From positions 4,303-68,302 of the forward strand of contig CAMLIT010000006.1 of NCBI GenBank assembly GCA_946480295.1: a stretch of 64,000 nt of DNA. Direction: 5' to 3'. Position 1 is the first letter of the stretch, and the number at the start of each line of letters is the position of its first letter. The notes beneath the pieces were generated by a model. The model ran no database searches. It was not told the origin of the DNA and worked only from the letters and a program-made list of their open reading frames with translations. Shown here one piece after another: positions 59,535 to 64,000 of this stretch. The translations under genes and the position numbers were made by a program. This DNA comes from an uncultured Gemmatimonadota bacterium. Its GTDB lineage: Bacteria > Gemmatimonadota > Gemmatimonadetes > Gemmatimonadales > Gemmatimonadaceae.

Positions 59535-61238
59535 CTACTTGGAGGGTGAATACGCGTACATGCCGAGATAGGTGCCGACGAACCCGCCGGCCACCTTCGT
59601 GCTGAGGATGCGGCCATCCACGTCGCCCTTCAGCAGCGTCCAGTCGTTCGGCTGATGGGCGTAGTAGAAATCGTAGCGCGCGCCGCGCGCCCTGATCTTC
59701 AGGTACAACGGCGCGTGTGTCGAGAGCTGGACCGGCCGCGAGGCGAGGACCTCGCCCCCGTCCGTCCGCTCGCCGGCGTGCTCCTCGAGCCGCACCACCG
59801 TGCGTCCCTCGTCGAGCGCGACGGCGAGCGTGAAGTAGTACTCGTCGTTCTGGAACGCCGCGAGCCCCGCCTCGTCCCCCGACTCGCTCGGCACGTAGAT
59901 CATGGCCGTCGATGCCGTCGCCCACGCGTGCTGCTGCCGTCGTCCGACGAACGACGGCTGCGCGCGCTCGTCGAGCGCCGCGGGCCGGGCGCGAAGCGTG
60001 AGCCACCCGGGCGTCGCGGCGAGATCGTACCAGCGTTCGTGCGGCGTCCGGATCGTGTTCCAGCGCGGCGCGAGCGCCGTCGAGTCGAAGTCGTCCCGCT
60101 CGGCGAAGTTGCCGGAGGTCGGCACGGAGGGCGGCGACTGCACCGGCAGCGCCGGGCGCTCGTGCACGTACGGCACGCGCTCGCTGTCCGCGGTGATCAC
60201 CGGCCACCCGTCGACCCATCGGACGGGCAGCAGGAAGGTCTCGCGCCCGGTGTTGTACGAGTCGTCCTCGTACGGCCGCGTCCCGAGGAACACCGCCCAC
60301 CAGTCGCCGCTCGGGAGCTGCACCATGTCCGCGTGCCCGGTCGACGTGATGGGGAAGGGGCGCGCGGGGTCGAGCTGCCGCTGGCTGAGGATGGGGTTCC
60401 GCTCGTATGGCACGTACGGGCCGCGCACGGAGTCGCTGCGGAAGACGACCTCCGCGTGCTGGTCTCCCGTCCCGCCCTCGGCGCAGATCAGGAGGTACTT
60501 GCCGTCGACCCTGAACAGGTGCGGGCCCTCGATCCAGATCGGATTCGTCGCGAGATCCACGCCGCCGTTCACGATCACCGAGCGCGGGCCGATCATCGTC
60601 CGCGACGCCGGATCGTACTCCTGGATCCAGATTGCCCGATGCCCCTCGTACAGCGGCGTGCCGACCGGCGGCCCGTTGTTCACGATGTACGCGCGGCCGT
60701 CGTCGTCGAAGAAGATCGACGGATCGATCCCGTCCACGTCGCGCAGCCACACCGGATCCGACCACGGTCCCGCCGGATCCGTCGCCGTCACGAGGAAGTT
60801 GCCCCCGCCCCCGACGAGCGTGTTGACGACGTAGAACGTCCCCGCGTGATAGCGGATCGTCGGGGCGAACACCCCCTCGGAGATCTCCAGGCTGTCGAGC
60901 GGGAGCTGCGACGGGCGATCCAGCACGTGCCCGAGCTGCGTCCAGTGCACCAGGTCGCGGCTGTGCCAGATGGGGATCCCCGGGTAGTACGCGAAGCTGG
61001 AGTTGACCAGATAGTAGTCGTCCCCCGCGCGCGTGATGCTCGGGTCCGGGTAGAACCCCTCGAGGATCGGGTTGAGATACTGCGACGGCGTCGCCGCGAC
61101 CGTGTGGAACACGGGGTCGTCGCCCTCGTACGCGAACCAGTCGAAGCGCGGATTCGACGACGCGGGCGCCGCGCCCGGACGGGTCACGACGGTGCACGCC
61201 ATGAGCGGCAGGAGCGCGGTGGCCCAGAGGCGCTTCAT
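59535..61238 (-). CDS. GH43 beta-xylosidase/arabinofuranosidase lipoprotein
   Basis: 567 residues. Lipoprotein signal ends LPLMAC (Cys15). The five-blade propeller has catalytic base Asp65 (GFYPDPSIT), pKa-modulating Asp172 (GIDPSIFFD) and acid Glu237 (WIEGPH). Residues about 370-567 form a beta-sandwich (GRRQQHAWATASTAMIYVP, FTLAVALDEGRTVVRLEEH) of the GH43 C2 type. It opens NPILEGFYPDPSI, similar to xylan beta-1,4-xylosidases. Start at 61238 was chosen because it begins the signal peptide. Cotranscribed with the downstream GH3 on the minus strand. Confidence 0.92.
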   Translation of the reverse strand: MKRLWATALLPLMACTVVTRPGAAPASSNPRFDWFAYEGDDPVFHTVAATPSQYLNPILEGFYPDPSITRAGDDYYLVNSSFAYYPGIPIWHSRDLVHWTQLGHVLDRPSQLPLDSLEISEGVFAPTIRYHAGTFYVVNTLVGGGGNFLVTATDPAGPWSDPVWLRDVDGIDPSIFFDDDGRAYIVNNGPPVGTPLYEGHRAIWIQEYDPASRTMIGPRSVIVNGGVDLATNPIWIEGPHLFRVDGKYLLICAEGGTGDQHAEVVFRSDSVRGPYVPYERNPILSQRQLDPARPFPITSTGHADMVQLPSGDWWAVFLGTRPYEDDSYNTGRETFLLPVRWVDGWPVITADSERVPYVHERPALPVQSPPSVPTSGNFAERDDFDSTALAPRWNTIRTPHERWYDLAATPGWLTLRARPAALDERAQPSFVGRRQQHAWATASTAMIYVPSESGDEAGLAAFQNDEYYFTLAVALDEGRTVVRLEEHAGERTDGGEVLASRPVQLSTHAPLYLKIRARGARYDFYYAHQPNDWTLLKGDVDGRILSTKVAGGFVGTYLGMYAYSPSK

Positions 61239-61429
61239 CGTGGCCGATGTCGGGTGGAACGCATGGTGGTCTGATCCTGCGCCCGATCTCCCTCGAAGGC
61301 AAGCGTCCCGGTGCGGAAGCGCTGCCGCGCTGCGTATCCATCCCCTACGGACGCTCGGCAAACGGCGGACTGACGGCCCACGCCGCCCGCCGTACCCTGC
61401 GAACAGGGCATTGGCCAAGGGAGGGGCCC

Positions 61430-62383
61430 ATGGCCAGCAGGACAGGCACTGCCGCTCCGCGGTCGTCACTCCGCGCGCCGACCCTCGTCGCCGCCATCCA
61501 CCCGGATCGCGCGACGCCGTGGCCGCGCCACGTCCTCGTCGCCAGCCGGGGCTCGCCGTCGTCCGCGCCGGCGCTCGCGCTGGCCCGCGAGCTCGCGCGA
61601 GGCTCCGGCGCCGGCGTCGAGCTGCTCGCGGTATTCGCCCCGCACATTCCCGTGCCCGCCGGCACCGACCACCCCGACGGCCAGTGCGAAGGGGCCGATC
61701 GCATCCAGGCCGCCCAGCTCCTGCGCGCGGTCCGCGCCCAGCGCGATCAGGTGGTGCGCAGCGGCCCGGTCTGGCCGCTGCGCTTCGAGTCCGGCGATCC
61801 GCCCGCCGTCGTCACCCGCGTCGCGTACGAGAAGAAGGTCGATCTCCTCGTGCTCGGCATCGGCCCGCCAGATACGCGCGAGCGCCAGAGCGGCGACATC
61901 ACCCCCGCGCGCGCCGCGAACCTCACGGAGACGCCCCTGTATGCCGTCGCCGCGGCCTGCAGCGAGCTGCCCCGGCGCACCATCGTCGTGCTCCCCGAGC
62001 GCGCGCCACACCTGCCGACCATCCGGATGGCGATCGCCTGCACGCGGGCCGGTGGCGAGGTCTGGATCGCGCTCCCCGCGGCGACGAACGACGTCGGCGC
62101 GGCGGCTGCTCCTGTGCCCACGGAGCTCCTCGCGCTCGACGGCATCACCCTCTCCGGCGAGCAGCTCGTGCTTCGCGCCGTGGAGCTCGACGGCGAGCTC
62201 CTCACGAGCGTCCTCGCGCTCGCCACCGCGATCGGGGCGCAGCTGATCGCCGTCCCCGCGCCCGGCAGCGCCGGCGTCGTGCGCTCGCTGCTGCCCGACT
62301 ACGCCGGCCCGCTCCTGCTCACCGCCCGCTGCTCCGTCCTCGTCGTCCCCGATTCCGTCGCCGGAGGAGAAGCCCCATGCTGA
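61430..62383 (+). CDS. Usp-like protein, degenerate two-domain form
   Basis: 317 residues from the ATG at 61430 (GGGAGGGGCCC site). The N-terminal half follows the Usp fold: RHVLVASRGSPSSAPALALARELARGSGAGVELLAV, KKVDLLVLGI. The second half (RRTIVVLPERAPHLPTIRMAIACTRAGG, LLTARCSVLVVPD) is a Usp-like domain that has lost the G-x2-G-x9-GS ATP motif. Overlaps the CBS gene by seven bases. Role in stress tolerance is inferred from the family. Neighbouring Usp and CBS genes support this. Confidence 0.8.
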   Translation: MASRTGTAAPRSSLRAPTLVAAIHPDRATPWPRHVLVASRGSPSSAPALALARELARGSGAGVELLAVFAPHIPVPAGTDHPDGQCEGADRIQAAQLLRAVRAQRDQVVRSGPVWPLRFESGDPPAVVTRVAYEKKVDLLVLGIGPPDTRERQSGDITPARAANLTETPLYAVAAACSELPRRTIVVLPERAPHLPTIRMAIACTRAGGEVWIALPAATNDVGAAAAPVPTELLALDGITLSGEQLVLRAVELDGELLTSVLALATAIGAQLIAVPAPGSAGVVRSLLPDYAGPLLLTARCSVLVVPDSVAGGEAPC

Positions 62384-62988
62384 AGCTGCGCGACATCATG
62401 ACGGCCGACGTCGTCACCGTCACACCCGACACCACGCTGCGCGACGCCGCGGAGCTGCTCGCGCGCCGCCACGTGAGCGGCGCGCCCGTCCTGGTCGGCG
62501 GCCGGGTCGTGGGGGTGGTGTCCGCCTCCGACATCGTCGCCTTCGCCGCCGAGGAGCCCGGTGTTCCCACGGAGCGTCCGCTCGGCACGGAGTGGGACGA
62601 GGACGAGACCGCGGTCGCCGACGACGCGGAGCGCGAGGACGAGGCGCCCGGCACCTACTTCACCGACCTGTGGGCCGACGTCGGCGAGGACGTCGCCGCG
62701 CGCATGGCCGACGTCGGCGGCCCGGAATGGAACTCCCTCGACGAGCACCTCGTCGGCGAGATCATGACGCGCCGGCTCTGGGTCCTCGGCCCCGACGACG
62801 ACGTGGAGCGTGCCGTGGCGCTGATGGGCGACGCCGCGGTGCACCGCGTCATCGTCATGGATGGCGAGCGGCTCGCGGGCGTGGTGAGCGCGATGGACAT
62901 CGCGCGCGCCGTCGCCGAACACAAGCTCGGGACGCGTACCTACGTCTTCAACCGCGATCGCGAGTTCGACGGTCGCGGGTGGGAGTGA
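62377..62988 (+). CDS. Tandem CBS-domain protein with acidic insert
   Basis: 203 residues with two CBS modules: LRDIMTADVVTVTPDTTLRDAAELL to DIVAF, and GEIMTRRLWVLGPDDDVERAVALMG to MDIARAVAEHK. Between them is an acidic stretch of about 60 residues (EWDEDETAVADDAEREDE). CBS pairs bind adenine nucleotides and act as energy or ionic sensors. CCGGAGGAGAA precedes the ATG inside the end of the previous gene. Part of a Usp-CBS-Usp operon. Confidence 0.9.
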   Translation: MLKLRDIMTADVVTVTPDTTLRDAAELLARRHVSGAPVLVGGRVVGVVSASDIVAFAAEEPGVPTERPLGTEWDEDETAVADDAEREDEAPGTYFTDLWADVGEDVAARMADVGGPEWNSLDEHLVGEIMTRRLWVLGPDDDVERAVALMGDAAVHRVIVMDGERLAGVVSAMDIARAVAEHKLGTRTYVFNRDREFDGRGWE

Positions 62989-63017
62989 GTGGGCGGCACC
63001 GGCCGCCGGGAGGTCCC

Positions 63018-63932
63018 ATGTATCGCACGCTGGTCGTCCCGCTCGACGGATCGCCCTTCGCCGAGCATGCGATCGGCACCGCCTGCTCCATCGCGGGGGC
63101 GAGCGGCGCTCGCGTCGAGCTGGTGCGGGTCCATCGGACGTACACCTTCGACCTCGGGGACGGGTCGCACTGGGACGCCACGACGCGCCGCGACGAGACG
63201 GAGTACCTCGCGCGAACCGCGGCGACCGCCCGGGAGCGCTGGGGGACCGATGTCGACACCACGGTGCTCGACGGCCCGATCGCCGAGGCGATCTGCGAGC
63301 ACGCGCAGGAGATGTCCGCGCCCCTGATCGTGCTGTCCACCCACGGGCGCACGGGCTTCAGCCGCGCCTGGCTGGGCAGCGCGGCCGACGCCGTCGTGCG
63401 GCACGCGGCGTCGCCGGTGCTCCTGCTCCGCTGCACGGAGGAAGGGGTGCTCGCCGGCGACGTGCCGGCGATCGACGAGATCCTCGTCGCGCTCGACGGC
63501 TCCGGATTCGCCGAGCAGGTGCTCCCGCACGCGCTCTCGCTCGCGGAGGCGGCGCACGCGCACCTGCTCCTGCTCCGCGTCGTCGAGCCGGTGATGGTCC
63601 CCGTGGCGGAGTTCGCCTCCTCCTACGCCAGCGCCGCCGCGGCGATGAACGACAGCACCCAGGTCCTCGTCGAGCGCGCGGAGCAGTACGTGAGCGGGCT
63701 CGCCGGCCGCCTGCGCCGCGAGCACGACGCGCTCGACGTGCGCAGCGACGTGCGCGTCGCGTCGTCGCCCGGCGGCGCGATCATCGACTACGCCGCCGAG
63801 CGAGGCGCCGACGTGGTGGCCCTCGCCACCCACGGCCGGGGCGTGTCGCGGCTCCTCATCGGCAGCGTGGCGGACAAGGTGCTGCGCGGCGGCTCGGGCG
63901 CGGTGCTCGTCGTGCGGCCGCACCACGACTGA
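63018..63932 (+). CDS. Universal stress protein with two Usp domains
   Basis: 304 residues. Domain 1 (1-140) starts MYRTLVVPLDGSPFAEHAI and ends with the ATP loop-like STHGRTGFSRAWLGSAAD; domain 2 (155-304) starts IDEILVALDGSGFAEQVLP and ends ATHGRGVSRLLIGSVADKVL. Both keep the HGRxG and GS parts of the nucleotide loop. Usp proteins accumulate in stress and bind ATP. GGGAGG precedes the ATG. Followed by a strong hairpin. Confidence 0.92.
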   Translation: MYRTLVVPLDGSPFAEHAIGTACSIAGASGARVELVRVHRTYTFDLGDGSHWDATTRRDETEYLARTAATARERWGTDVDTTVLDGPIAEAICEHAQEMSAPLIVLSTHGRTGFSRAWLGSAADAVVRHAASPVLLLRCTEEGVLAGDVPAIDEILVALDGSGFAEQVLPHALSLAEAAHAHLLLLRVVEPVMVPVAEFASSYASAAAAMNDSTQVLVERAEQYVSGLAGRLRREHDALDVRSDVRVASSPGGAIIDYAAERGADVVALATHGRGVSRLLIGSVADKVLRGGSGAVLVVRPHHD

Positions 63933-63936
63933 CGCC

Positions 63937-63984
63937 ATGACGGCGCGTGCCGGGGCTCGCTCCCCGGCACGCGCCGGCCGTCAT
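63937..63984 (+). terminator. Strong terminator-like hairpin after the Usp operon
   Basis: GGCGCGTGCCGGGG (63942-63955), loop CTCGCT, CCCCGGCACGCGCC (63962-63975) is a perfect 14-bp stem, extended by ATGAC and GTCAT outside. Only a weak CTTCCT follows, so it may be Rho-independent in a GC-rich genome or simply a 3' stabiliser. Confidence 0.75.
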
Positions 63985-64000
63985 CTTCCTGGTGGCTGCC

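Noticed and set aside
56821..61341. A single 1506-residue minus-strand ORF covering GH3 and more
   Set aside because: The frame stays open upstream of the GH3 start by chance; the upstream DNA encodes the GH43 protein in another frame, with its own signal peptide and stop.

Overview
The window is GC-rich (about 70 %) bacterial chromosome or megaplasmid DNA. Gene content points to a soil-type member of Gemmatimonadota, possibly close to Gemmatirosa: a SusC/SusD pair, FG-GAP/ASPIC-UnbV lipoproteins, orphan TonB-plug lipoproteins, an actinobacterial-type xylose isomerase and many lipoprotein-anchored glycosidases. This taxonomic call is inference; there is no rRNA or other marker gene in the window.

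Layout. 1-11785 is mixed housekeeping and secreted-protein DNA: a methyltransferase cut by the window edge, a decayed DUF998 gene, a CheB-type esterase with a coiled-coil partner, SnoaL-like, AhpD-like and GNAT genes, an L,D-transpeptidase, a YceI protein, a TIM-barrel sugar isomerase lipoprotein, a small plug-like lipoprotein, a streptogramin-lyase-like propeller and a GH31 glycosidase. 12090-13276 is an islet of different character: a hypothetical gene bracketed by attC-like sites, followed by a HicBA toxin-antitoxin pair, i.e. integron gene cassettes with no integrase in view. 13724-24831 holds small secreted and membrane proteins, an M1-like peptidase, a HAD phosphatase, a PQQ dehydrogenase with a built-in haem c domain, a two-protease/LuxR operon, a Gfo/Idh/MocA oxidoreductase and a 14-TM MFS carrier.

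25244-40696 looks like a polysaccharide-utilisation-type locus: SusC, SusD, two ~1150-residue FG-GAP/ASPIC lipoproteins, an orphan plug lipoprotein, a GH37 trehalase and an SLC45-like sugar transporter, suggesting uptake and hydrolysis of trehalose or a related glucoside. 40697-41306 is non-coding and contains two tandem copies of a dispersed repeat whose third, inverted copy lies at 56528-56760.

43634-61238 is a (glucurono)xylan degradation region. Outer or periplasmic enzymes (GH10 xylanase, GH67 alpha-glucuronidase, GH43 and PA14-GH3 xylosidases, an SGNH esterase) would release xylose, xylo-oligosaccharides and (methyl)glucuronate. A GPH-family symporter imports them, a signal-less GH3 finishes the oligomers inside, xylose isomerase starts xylose catabolism, and an SDR plus a glucarate-dehydratase-type enolase probably handle the uronate. 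A GntR/FadR regulator closes the forward operon. No xylulokinase or uronate isomerase is present in the window. The window ends with a Usp / CBS / Usp stress operon and a strong terminator-like hairpin.

The most unusual items are the integrase-less attC cassettes with HicBA, the three-copy intergenic repeat family, the two barrel-less TonB-plug lipoproteins, the enolase/SDR pair coupled to the alpha-glucuronidase, and the LuxR regulator with a degenerate receiver attached to two trypsin-like proteases.
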